Notes under the pieces: generated by a model
Seen by the model: the letters and a program-made list of their open reading frames with translations, nothing else
Database searches by the model: none
Told to the model about the DNA's origin: nothing
Shown: one piece after another, positions 15,475 through 23,242 of the stretch
Layout of the letters: each line of letters starts with the position of its first letter
Position numbering within the stretch: position 1 is the stretch's first letter
Program-made: the position numbers and the translations under genes
Assembly (NCBI GenBank): GCA_002400085.1
Contig: DHEX01000091.1
Coordinates: 12,887-43,267 of the forward strand
DNA: 30,381 nucleotides
Reading direction: 5' to 3'
Source: Clostridiaceae bacterium UBA4839
Lineage (GTDB): Bacteria; Bacillota; Clostridia; Clostridiales; Caloramatoraceae

Positions 15475-16827
15475 ATGGAAAATATTGAATCGCTAATTGT
15501 AAATCTTCCTGAGGATGTAGAAAAATATGTTTATTATGGAGATTTTCAAAAAGCAGAAAAGTTTATTGATGTTTACCTTGAAAGAAATGTAGGGCAAATA
15601 CTTAAAGACAGACTTTTATATGAAAAAGAAATAATAAAGAGATTGAAAAAGGATTATATCTATTCTTATGATGAAGCTCTTGAAATGGCTAAAAAGGCTA
15701 TAAAAGATTTTGATGAAAAAGAACTGGAATGGATGAAGGACAAGGGGTATGCAGATTGGATTTATATAGATGGAAAAATCAAATTTCATAAGAACTTTTT
15801 AGAAACAATATTAAAAACATGTTTAGAAATAGAATCAAGACTTTATGAAAAAGATGAAAAGAATGAAAAAGCAAATCTGCTTCAAAATACCGTAGAAGAT
15901 ATAATTGAAAAGGGTGAAAAATCATATTTTATTCACATAAAAACAGGAATAAAGCTAAAAAAATATTCTTCAGAAATTGGGGAAACAATTAAAGTTTATC
16001 TCCCTATTCCAAAGGAAGCTCAGCAAATAAAAAGCATTAAAATTTTAAGCACTTCACCTAATATAAAATTAATATCCCCTGAGGATTACCCACAAAGAAC
16101 TGTATATTTTGAGGAAAAGGTAAAAGGTGAAGATGCTTTTACTGTAGAGTACTCCTATGAAAATCATATAAAGTACAATAAACTAAATTACAACAATGTA
16201 TCAAGCATTCAACCTGACTTTTGCACTGAAGAAAAACTTCCTCATATAGCTTTTACACCATATTTAATAAAGCTTACGCAGGAGGTTACAGGAAATGAAA
16301 CTAACCCTTTAAAAAAAGCAAGAAAAATATATGACTATATTACTCAAAATGTGCGCTACTCCTTTATGAGGGAATATGCTGCTTTTACAAATATCCCTGA
16401 ATATGCTGCATTAAACTTAAAAGGGGACTGCGGTGTGCAAGCGCTTCTCTTCATAACTATGTGCAGAATTGCAAAAATCCCTGCAAGATGGCAGTCAGGC
16501 CTTTATGTAACTCCGTTTTCAATAGGCTGTCATGATTGGGCAGAATTTTATATTGCTCCTTATGGGTGGCTTTTTGCAGATTTATCCTTTGGAGGAAGTG
16601 CCTATAGAGAAGGAAATATAAAAAGATGGAATTACTACTTTGGCAATCTTGATCCTTTTAGAATGGTTGCAAACTCTGATTTTCAATATGAGCTTTTACC
16701 TGAAAAGAAATTCTTAAGAAATGATCCTTATGATAATCAGGTAGGTGAAGCTGAATATCTGCATAAGGGACTTTATAATGATGATTTTGAATTAATAAAG
16801 GAAATAATTGATGTGCATGAAATATAA
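15475..16827 (+). CDS. Transglutaminase-like (papain-fold) domain protein
   Basis: A 450-residue protein, probably cytosolic (no signal peptide or membrane helix). The N-terminal ~150 residues are helical and rich in Lys and Glu. A beta-rich linker follows (about 155-250), then a transglutaminase-like domain (about 265-400). The catalytic triad can be placed: Cys319 in KGDCGVQALL, His353 in CHDWAEFY and Asp369 in WLFADLSFGG, so an active protease- or transferase-type site is likely. Such domains in bacteria are usually peptidases or amidases rather than cross-linking enzymes. The ribosome site is G-rich (GGGGGTGGCGG). It is monocistronic; function unknown. Confidence 0.85.
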   Translation: MENIESLIVNLPEDVEKYVYYGDFQKAEKFIDVYLERNVGQILKDRLLYEKEIIKRLKKDYIYSYDEALEMAKKAIKDFDEKELEWMKDKGYADWIYIDGKIKFHKNFLETILKTCLEIESRLYEKDEKNEKANLLQNTVEDIIEKGEKSYFIHIKTGIKLKKYSSEIGETIKVYLPIPKEAQQIKSIKILSTSPNIKLISPEDYPQRTVYFEEKVKGEDAFTVEYSYENHIKYNKLNYNNVSSIQPDFCTEEKLPHIAFTPYLIKLTQEVTGNETNPLKKARKIYDYITQNVRYSFMREYAAFTNIPEYAALNLKGDCGVQALLFITMCRIAKIPARWQSGLYVTPFSIGCHDWAEFYIAPYGWLFADLSFGGSAYREGNIKRWNYYFGNLDPFRMVANSDFQYELLPEKKFLRNDPYDNQVGEAEYLHKGLYNDDFELIKEIIDVHEI

Positions 16828-16842
16828 TCAAAGGCATTATTC

Positions 16843-17053
16843 GTAATTTAGATTTAATTCACCGCAAAGATAAGAAAAATATATTCCATTCACTTTCCCG
16901 TTTGCAAAGATGTCCTAAGAATTAAAATGCCAGACAAACTGTGGGGAATGGTCTTGACCGTTCCCCTGAGGAATGCACGGAATCGTGGGGAGCGGAACGG
17001 TCAAGACCGTTCCCTACCATTGTAATTTGATCATTAATGATTTTAAATTGCAA
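16843..17053 (+). repeat. Dispersed MITE-like palindromic element, copy 2
   Basis: The left arm begins GTAATTTAGATTTAAT and contains GATAAGAAAAATATATTCC, nearly identical to copy 3. The core (16943-17018) has the paired palindromes AATGGTCTTGACCGTTCCC and GGAACGGTCAAGACCGTTCC. The right end TCATTAATGATTTTAAATTGC is an imperfect inverted match of the left end. It fills the gap between the transglutaminase-like gene and ogt, with no coding capacity. Confidence 0.8.
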
Positions 17054-17073
17054 TAAATTAAAAAAGAACTTGA

Positions 17074-17550
17074 TTACTTAATTTTTACACCCTCATGGTT
17101 GAGAAGCCATTTTTTTCTCCAAAGACCCCCGCCATATCCTGTTAAGCTTCCATCTTTTCCAACAACCCTATGACAGGGTATTATTATACTTATTTTATTT
17201 CTATGATTTGCTCCCCCTACTGCTCTAACTGCTTTTTCATTTCCAACAGCTGCCGCTATATCCTTATAAGAGCAAACCTTACCATAAGGAATCTTTTGAA
17301 GCTCATTCCATACCTTTTCCTGAAATTTTGTTCCATGAACTTTTACTTTAACTGTAAACTCTTTTCTTGTTCCTTTAAAGTATTCATCAATTTCTTCTAC
17401 ACATTTTTTAAGTACTTCAGGCACAGCTTCAAAACTATCCTTTGTGATTTCTTCTTCTATAAAGTCAAGAGCTAAAATATATTCTTCATCACTAATAATT
17501 TCGACATTCCCTATAGGAGATTTATAATAGGCTTTATATAACTTTTCCAT
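17074..17550 (-). CDS. ogt: Methylated-DNA--protein-cysteine methyltransferase
   Basis: A 158-residue suicide repair enzyme that takes the alkyl group from O6-alkylguanine onto its own cysteine. The active site is PCHRV with Cys126, preceded by the helix-turn-helix region (KIPYGKVCSYKDIA, then AVRAVGGANHRN with the arginine finger). The C-terminus GYGGGLWRKKWLLNHEG is standard for Ogt. It lacks the Ada regulatory domain. Length is normal. It lies just downstream, in the same direction, of a decayed ABC ATPase fragment, and the dispersed repeat follows its stop. Confidence 0.95.
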   Translation of the reverse strand: MEKLYKAYYKSPIGNVEIISDEEYILALDFIEEEITKDSFEAVPEVLKKCVEEIDEYFKGTRKEFTVKVKVHGTKFQEKVWNELQKIPYGKVCSYKDIAAAVGNEKAVRAVGGANHRNKISIIIPCHRVVGKDGSLTGYGGGLWRKKWLLNHEGVKIK

Positions 17551-17575
17551 ATGTCACACCTCACAATTTTGTGAA

Positions 17576-17700
17576 CTATCCCCACTTATAGAAGTAGCGG
17601 CCTCCTGATCCAACTATTTTACCATTGTTTAATATAATAATTTTATCATATCTGGATAATATTTTGTAATCTATTTTATGAGTTTTTGCGCATATATTGA
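17576..17700 (-). pseudogene. Remnant of an ABC transporter ATPase gene (C-terminal fragment)
   Basis: An open stretch without a start reads CAKTHKIDYKILSRYD followed by KIIILNNGKIVGSGG and ends RYFYKWG-stop. The TH followed about 13 residues later by D-K-I-I-I-L-N-N-G-K-I-V is the H-loop plus final strands of ABC ATPases (typically THD...ADRIIVLNNGKIV.EG). Walker A, signature and Walker B regions are absent. I infer a truncated relic 25 nt upstream of ogt. Chance is possible but unlikely given the pattern. Confidence 0.45.
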
Positions 17701-17772
17701 ATATACTAAGGAATAGGAATCGCCATAATGCAAAACCATTAACCCCATCCAAATAACCCTATAAAAAAATCG

Positions 17773-17821
17773 GGGTTGTTGCAAAATTTCATGATTATGA
17801 AAAACTATTTTGCAACAGCCC
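17773..17821 (-). terminator. Terminator of the DUF3798 ABC transporter operon
   Basis: On the minus strand GGGCTGTTGCAAAAT pairs with ATTTTGCAACAACCC (one mismatch) around a 19-nt loop, followed by GATTTTTTTAT. It sits 7 nt after the last permease stop. The GGGCTGTTGCA stem sequence recurs in the long hairpin near 29,900. Confidence 0.85.
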
Positions 17822-17828
17822 TAACTTT

Positions 17829-19094
17829 TTACTGTTTCATCAATTTATTTTTTTCATACTGGTTTTTCCAAGCATGAAGCCCTAATGATACACCTATTAC
17901 TCCATAAACTACAAACACCCTAAAGTACTCGCCAATTTGAGCATTTCCAAATAAATTCTTTCCTGCCATAGGAGATACAATAAACATAGTATGAAAAAGT
18001 ATAGTTCCTATTATGGCCTGTTTATTATCTGCATTAGTAACAGTAGCGCCTCCAATTAATAGAGAAGCAATTGCAAACATACCAACCTGTTCATGGCTTC
18101 CGTATGTATTTAAAGTGCCAATGTTTTGGAGAAAAATAAGCTGGCCCCAAGCTGCTAAAACTGTAGAAATAATTATGGCATTAACTCTTACCTTATCAAC
18201 GTTTATCCCTGATACTCCAGCAATATGCATATTCTGTCCCACTGCTTTAAAATTCTGTCCAAGCTTTGTGCTGCAAATAAAATTATTGAAAAAGCACAAA
18301 GCTAAAATTAAAAGCATTGTAGCTATAGGAACATTAATCTTATTTAACATAAACTCATAATTATAAATTACAGCAAAGCATCCTCCAGCTATTATGAAAA
18401 GCAATGAAACAAAAAGATTCTTCTTTTCTCTTTTTTTAATATACTTCCATAAATAATAAACCATAAAGCCAAAACAAATTATTGCAAGTGTAATAGATAG
18501 CGGCAGTTTAATTAAGTTATCGAGAGAATATTTTATACTTCCTGAAAGATCAATGGTATTTTTAATACCTACTCCTGAGCTTAAAACTATAACGGGATCC
18601 TTCATTGGAATTATAGTTCCAATAAGCAAAAGAAATATAAGCTGATATATTCCATTTGCGAAGAATCCAAATATCATACTTGCAATCATTTCCTGACCCT
18701 TTGTTTTATTTAAAAGCTTTCCTGTAATGTATCCAAGCAATATTGCAAGGGGAGTAGAAAGAAGTATGCAAAGAAGAAATCCTAAAATGCCCTTTATCTG
18801 CCAGTGAGCCACTGCAATAATAGCTGCCTGAGCTGCCATAGCACCAATTACAATTCCAAAGTTAAGCCCCATACCTGCAATTACAGGGATTATTAATGAT
18901 AAAACTAAAAAGGAATTTCGTGCAATCCTTGCCACCAATTCATTTAAAATAAAATATGCTGACTGCCCTGAAAGTATTATCTCAATTATGCAGAGAACTA
19001 TAAATAAAATAGTCACCATGTTATCAAAAAGAATTTTATTGATTTTTGCTGCCATTTCACTCTTTTTATTAACGCTTATTTTAGTTTTACTCAC
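17829..19094 (-). CDS. ABC transporter permease (BPD_transp_2 type), second permease
   Basis: A 421-residue integral membrane protein with about ten predicted helices, of the branched-chain/sugar/nucleoside permease superfamily. Family-like features are LNFGIVIGAMAAQAAI, GSHEQVGMFAIASLLIGGA and NVDKVRVNAIIISTVLAAWGQ. It pairs with the other permease to form a heterodimeric channel. The start is a GTG with GGAGG 8 nt before it, overlapping the upstream permease by 8 nt; the longer open frame has no ribosome site. Substrate unknown (see the DUF3798 binding protein). Confidence 0.85.
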   Translation of the reverse strand: MSKTKISVNKKSEMAAKINKILFDNMVTILFIVLCIIEIILSGQSAYFILNELVARIARNSFLVLSLIIPVIAGMGLNFGIVIGAMAAQAAIIAVAHWQIKGILGFLLCILLSTPLAILLGYITGKLLNKTKGQEMIASMIFGFFANGIYQLIFLLLIGTIIPMKDPVIVLSSGVGIKNTIDLSGSIKYSLDNLIKLPLSITLAIICFGFMVYYLWKYIKKREKKNLFVSLLFIIAGGCFAVIYNYEFMLNKINVPIATMLLILALCFFNNFICSTKLGQNFKAVGQNMHIAGVSGINVDKVRVNAIIISTVLAAWGQLIFLQNIGTLNTYGSHEQVGMFAIASLLIGGATVTNADNKQAIIGTILFHTMFIVSPMAGKNLFGNAQIGEYFRVFVVYGVIGVSLGLHAWKNQYEKNKLMKQ

Positions 19095-20133
19095 ATTCTT
19101 CACCTCCACCTGCTTTAGTAAGAGCATACAGTATTATCCCATTGCTTACTATTATTCTTACTATCTCCGAAAGGTCTCCTTCCTTTACAATTTCATTTGT
19201 GATAGGAAGAGCCATGACTAAAAGTCCCTGAAAAAGAAACGTCCCAACAAGAACATGAGAAATTTTCGCATCATTTGTTGATGCACCACCAATTAAAATT
19301 GAAGCTACAGCTGGAAAGCCCATCATCATAGGGGATTGATAAAGCTGGTAAAATCCATAACTTTGAGCATAAACAATAATCCCTACTGCTCCTAAAACTG
19401 TGGATAAAATAATACCTCTTAACCTGCATTTATCCACATTAATACCAGATGCTTCGGCAAACTTTGGATTATCCCCTGCTGCCTTCATAGTTACTCCGGA
19501 TTTACTTCTTAAAAAAATCCACATAAACAAGCAATTTATGAATAGAAAAAGAATTAAACCAGTTGGTATTTCAACCTCTCCAATTTTAAAATTCATAAAA
19601 TTGTTTAATACCTTAGCATATCTTTCACTTAAAGAGATGGTAACCCTTACTCCCTTTCCTATAGGCCATTTTATTGCAGGGCTGTTAAATGGAATAAGGA
19701 GCCACCCAATACACATTAAAGATACTGCTGAAAAGCCCATATATGTCCCAACCATCATCTCTGAACCTTTAACCTTATTAATTAAAAGTCCATAACCATA
19801 GCCTATAGCTGCTGCAAGGGGAATTGAAATCGCAACAGCTGTAAAAAAACCTGTAAACCCATTTAAATTAAACTCTATACTATAAAGTCCTCCTACAAGC
19901 CCGCAAATAATGCCAATTGGAATTCCAAAATTCAATCCTGTTCCAGATATAATCCCTGGGACCATTGCAAGAACAAGTATTCCATACATCCCTGTCCTCA
20001 TAATTGTTTCAGAAAGAAGCATGGAAATGGGAAGTTTAATAACTACAGCCAATATGCAAAGTGCAATAAAAAATAAAATTATTATAATCCTGGCAATTCC
20101 AAGTCTATTCAATAATTTATTAAATTTTTTCAT
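19087..20133 (-). CDS. ABC transporter permease (BPD_transp_2 type), first permease
   Basis: A 348-residue membrane protein with about nine helices, related to the downstream permease. Both share LNFGIxIG near the second helix, a SGINVDKxRxxxIIxSTVLxAxG cytoplasmic loop and an ASxLIGGA segment, as expected of paired permeases. The ATG has GGAGG 7 nt upstream and overlaps the ATPase stop (GTGATGA); the preceding GTG is a less likely start. It is encoded between the ATPase and the second permease. Confidence 0.87.
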   Translation of the reverse strand: MKKFNKLLNRLGIARIIIILFFIALCILAVVIKLPISMLLSETIMRTGMYGILVLAMVPGIISGTGLNFGIPIGIICGLVGGLYSIEFNLNGFTGFFTAVAISIPLAAAIGYGYGLLINKVKGSEMMVGTYMGFSAVSLMCIGWLLIPFNSPAIKWPIGKGVRVTISLSERYAKVLNNFMNFKIGEVEIPTGLILFLFINCLFMWIFLRSKSGVTMKAAGDNPKFAEASGINVDKCRLRGIILSTVLGAVGIIVYAQSYGFYQLYQSPMMMGFPAVASILIGGASTNDAKISHVLVGTFLFQGLLVMALPITNEIVKEGDLSEIVRIIVSNGIILYALTKAGGGEECE

Positions 20134-21734
20134 CACAGCTCCTCCTTCTGAATTTTATGGTAATGTCCCGCCATCATAAGTCCAAAATCAGCATCACTAT
20201 CATCAGGCTTTAATATCCCCTCAATTTTTCCTTTTGAAATAATTACAATTCTGTCTGAAATTGCTCTAAGCTCTGAAAGCTCACTGGATGTCATAACTAT
20301 TGTCATTCCCTGCTCCTTATTTAACTTTACAAGAAGATCTAATATAAGCTTTTTTGCTCCAATATCAATCCCACGGGTAGGCTCTGAAACAAAGAGTATC
20401 TCAGGCTTTAGTGTAAGTGCTCTTGCTATACAAATCTTCTGCTGGTTTCCCCCACTTAATTGTCTTACCTTCTGCTGTGGTCCCCTGCACCTTATATCAA
20501 GCTCATTAATCATTTTTAAAGCATGCTTTCTTATGTTTTTACTATCCATTTGTGTAAAGAACCCAATTTTTTTTAGATATTCATTTTTAATCTGCATTGA
20601 TGAAATAACAATATTTAATTCCATAGATTTATCAAGAAGAAGTCCTACGCCTCTTCTATCTTCAGATACAAAGGCAAGTCCGCTTTTTAGTGCCTCTGAA
20701 GTATTATTTAATTTAAATGCCTTCCCTTTAAAAAGAACTTCACCTTTAGATTCATAAAGCCCCATTATTCCATTTGCTATTCCAATCTTGCCCTGCCCTG
20801 CAAGCCCTCCTATTCCCAGTATTTCTCCTCTTTTAATATTAAGGCTTACATCCTTTACCTCTTCTCCTGGCATTAAAACTTTAAGATTTTTAATCTCCAT
20901 TATGGTTTCCTTTTGCTCCTCATTTTCAGCACTTTCATTTTTATTAACAAGCCTTTCAATTTTTCTTCCTACCATAAGCTCTGCAAGCTCAACTACATTT
21001 GTTTCCCCCCTTTTTTTATTTGCTACCATTTCTCCATCCCTAAGTACTGTAATACTGTCTGCAGCCATCATAACCTCATCAAGTCTATGGGTTATAAATA
21101 TAATGCCTATCCCTTCTTCTGCAAGTTTTTTCATACAATCAATAAGATGTTCTGCCTCACTTTCAGTTAAAACTGCTGTAGGCTCATCAAAAACTAAAAG
21201 CTTTATATTTGACTTGTCAATTTCTCTTGCTATCTCAATAAACTGCATATATCCTACAGGCAAACCTTCAACCATTGCCCACTCATCTATAGTCATGCCC
21301 ACCTTATCCAGGGACTTTCTCGAATCAGCCCCCATAGCTTTCATATCAAGAGTTTTTACCTTCTCACCCATTATCTTACTCAAAAAATTATTTTTGGTTT
21401 TTTCCCTATTAAGCTTTATATTTTCTGTAATAGTAAAGCTGGGAAGAAGCATAAATTCCTGATGAACCATGCCTATTCCAAGATTCATAGCATCCTTTGG
21501 GCATTTAATTTCAGTTTTCTTTCCGTTAAAGTAAATTTCACCTTTAAATCCACCTGTAGAATGTATCACAGGCATACCAAATAATATGTTCATAAGGGTC
21601 GATTTGCCTGCTCCATTTTCACCTACTATTGCGTGTATTTCTCCGGGCTTTACATTAATATTTATTCCTTTTAAAACTTTGTTCCCAAAATACTCCTTTT
21701 CAATGTCTTTCATCTCAAGAATACTTTCAGACAT
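20133..21734 (-). CDS. ABC transporter double ATP-binding protein (sugar/nucleoside type)
   Basis: A 533-residue ATPase with two ABC domains, as in ribose- and BMP-family importers. Domain 1 has Walker A GENGAGKST (residues 38-46) and Walker B LLVFDEPTAVLT, but an unusual signature region (LPVGYMQFIEIARE instead of LSVGQ). Domain 2 has a degenerate P-loop (GLAGQGKIG), an intact LSGGNQQK signature and a Walker B reading LFVSEPTRGID, with Ser for the usual Asp. One good and one degenerate site is normal for this class. Ribosome site GAGGGGGG. A hairpin separates it from the binding-protein gene, which probably lowers its expression relative to that gene. Confidence 0.92.
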   Translation of the reverse strand: MSESILEMKDIEKEYFGNKVLKGININVKPGEIHAIVGENGAGKSTLMNILFGMPVIHSTGGFKGEIYFNGKKTEIKCPKDAMNLGIGMVHQEFMLLPSFTITENIKLNREKTKNNFLSKIMGEKVKTLDMKAMGADSRKSLDKVGMTIDEWAMVEGLPVGYMQFIEIAREIDKSNIKLLVFDEPTAVLTESEAEHLIDCMKKLAEEGIGIIFITHRLDEVMMAADSITVLRDGEMVANKKRGETNVVELAELMVGRKIERLVNKNESAENEEQKETIMEIKNLKVLMPGEEVKDVSLNIKRGEILGIGGLAGQGKIGIANGIMGLYESKGEVLFKGKAFKLNNTSEALKSGLAFVSEDRRGVGLLLDKSMELNIVISSMQIKNEYLKKIGFFTQMDSKNIRKHALKMINELDIRCRGPQQKVRQLSGGNQQKICIARALTLKPEILFVSEPTRGIDIGAKKLILDLLVKLNKEQGMTIVMTSSELSELRAISDRIVIISKGKIEGILKPDDSDADFGLMMAGHYHKIQKEEL

Positions 21735-21786
21735 TAAATTCCCCCCTCGCTTTTAATAAGACTTATGGGTCAATAATTTAATTCTT

Positions 21787-21831
21787 AAATAAGTCAACAA
21801 GAAGTGTTTAGCACCTCTTGCTGACTTATTT
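21787..21831 (-). terminator. Hairpin between binding-protein and ATPase genes (partial terminator?)
   Basis: AAATAAGTCAACAAGAAGTG pairs with CACCTCTTGCTGACTTATTT (20-bp arms, two to three mismatches or wobbles) around a short loop. The T-tract is weak. In ABC import operons such hairpins often reduce read-through and stabilise the mRNA of the binding protein; that role is inferred here. Confidence 0.6.
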
Positions 21832-21855
21832 ATTTCACTCACTAATTCCTAAAAT

Positions 21856-22995
21856 TTAAAATGTTACATAATCACAAAGTATCATATATAAGTTATCAAA
21901 AGTTTTTCCTGTTTGTTCATTTGTATAATTTGTCATCTTAATTTCTTTACCCTTTGCTATATCTGTAAAAATCTCTTTAATCTTTGCGCTGTCATTTTTG
22001 CCATTGGTTTTGCCCTCAAGATAATCCTTTGCATACTCAACTCCGCCTTCAACGAACATCATATTTACAGGAACAGGCCATGTAGAAAATCTTCCTTTTC
22101 CATTCCCTTCAGCAACTTTTTTGCTTATTTGATCTAATATATAATCAACATCACCTTTTTTATCCTCTGGTATTTCAATTCCAAGTGCTCCTGGATATCC
22201 ATGATATGGTGAAGGACAGCATTGCTGAGGGAATATTCCGCCCTGTTCTAATGTTGACTTTATAAGAGGCTCCTGCATAGAACAGTTTGTACTAAAAAGA
22301 GCGGTGTCCTTTCCATATTCTTTTATTTTCATTGGAACATCCTGGAGAATAAACTGCTGTGCTCCATTTGTCCCTGCATCACTTGTTGGATCAGGTGCAT
22401 TGGCATCAACAAACTTAATGCCGTTTTTCTCGCACTGCTCTTTAAATATGTCCCTTCTCATAGCAAGAAGTTGATAAGACATATGCCTTGGGAAAGAATA
22501 ATGGACAAAAGTTTTTGCTCCCATTTTCTTTGCTTGAGCTATAATTGTAGTTCCCATTCCAAGCTCATCTGCCTGAAATACAAGGTCTGCCTTTGAAGCT
22601 ATCATATCTGGGTCCTCTCCAGGAACTCCTGCAATTATAAACATATCTGGTCTTGTTTCACGAACCTTATCAATGGCTGCTGAGGCACCTGGAACTGCCT
22701 GTACCATGACAATTGCCTTTACATCAGGGTCAGAGGCTAAGCTAAGCATATTTGCAATGGTAGTTTCCTGTTCTTTCATAAAGCTGTCAGGATAGGTCTG
22801 CAGTACTATCATATCTCCATATTTTTTCTTCACGTTTTCAGCTGCCCTATATTCTTCCTCCCCTTGAGATACTGTCCCTGTCATAACACCTATCTTAAAC
22901 TTTACCTTTTCTTCAGTTTTATTTTTCTTTTCACAAGCTGCAAAACTTGATGCCATTACAGCTACAAGTAATATTGAAAGTATTTTTTTAAACAT
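21856..22995 (-). CDS. Substrate-binding lipoprotein of the DUF3798 family
   Basis: A 379-residue lipoprotein. The signal peptide (MFKKILSILLVAVM) ends in a lipobox SFAAC with Cys21 as lipidation site. The mature protein has the periplasmic-binding fold pattern, beginning KIGVMTGTVSQGEEEYRAA, with KAIVMVQAVPGA, FVHYSFPRHMS, and a Cys-containing QCCPSPYHGYPGALG segment that I associate with DUF3798 (my recollection of the family). It is the first gene of the transporter operon, so it should supply ligand to the permeases. Ligand unknown. I start at MFKKIL (GAGGGG 8 nt upstream) rather than at the TTG five codons earlier. The upstream gap has no clear promoter. Confidence 0.85.
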   Translation of the reverse strand: MFKKILSILLVAVMASSFAACEKKNKTEEKVKFKIGVMTGTVSQGEEEYRAAENVKKKYGDMIVLQTYPDSFMKEQETTIANMLSLASDPDVKAIVMVQAVPGASAAIDKVRETRPDMFIIAGVPGEDPDMIASKADLVFQADELGMGTTIIAQAKKMGAKTFVHYSFPRHMSYQLLAMRRDIFKEQCEKNGIKFVDANAPDPTSDAGTNGAQQFILQDVPMKIKEYGKDTALFSTNCSMQEPLIKSTLEQGGIFPQQCCPSPYHGYPGALGIEIPEDKKGDVDYILDQISKKVAEGNGKGRFSTWPVPVNMMFVEGGVEYAKDYLEGKTNGKNDSAKIKEIFTDIAKGKEIKMTNYTNEQTGKTFDNLYMILCDYVTF

Positions 22996-23080
22996 GAATT
23001 CACCCCTCAAACTAATTTTTATTTTCTATATATGTATGTACAGTTTTTTATATTTATAACTTAAGTTTTATTTACAAAAA

Positions 23081-23111
23081 AAGCTGTGCAAACTTAAAGT
23101 TTACACAACTT
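23081..23111 (-). terminator. Terminator downstream of the DUF5050-type gene and its tail
   Basis: On the minus strand AAGTTGTGTAAACTT pairs with AAGTTTGCACAGCTT (two non-canonical pairs), followed by TTTTTTTG. It ends the transcription unit of the gene upstream (23243-24397), 17 nt beyond the stop of its in-frame tail. Confidence 0.75.
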
Positions 23112-23128
23112 TTTAAAATTATTTTAAA

Positions 23129-23242
23129 TTATTTTCGTGGAATAACGTTACCACCGCTGCTTTCATACTTCTGAATTATAGCATCTATTTTTTTAACATT
23201 TAGCATTGCATTTATATCATATTTTTCATTCAAAAAAATCAG
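23129..23242 (-). pseudogene. In-frame coding-like extension of the DUF5050-type gene beyond its TAA
   Basis: Directly after the TAA of the upstream gene, in the same frame, 37 codons run open to a second TAA: LIFLNEKYDINAMLNV, then KKIDAIIQKYESSGGNVIPRK. No ribosome site or start codon precedes it, yet the composition is protein-like and the operon terminator follows it immediately. It could be the former C-terminus cut off by a nonsense mutation, or the tail of a deleted gene. Confidence 0.4.

Noticed and set aside
20788..21462. Plus-strand frame of 224 codons
   Set aside because: Antisense to the double ABC ATPase with intact motifs; composition is that of a complementary-strand shadow.
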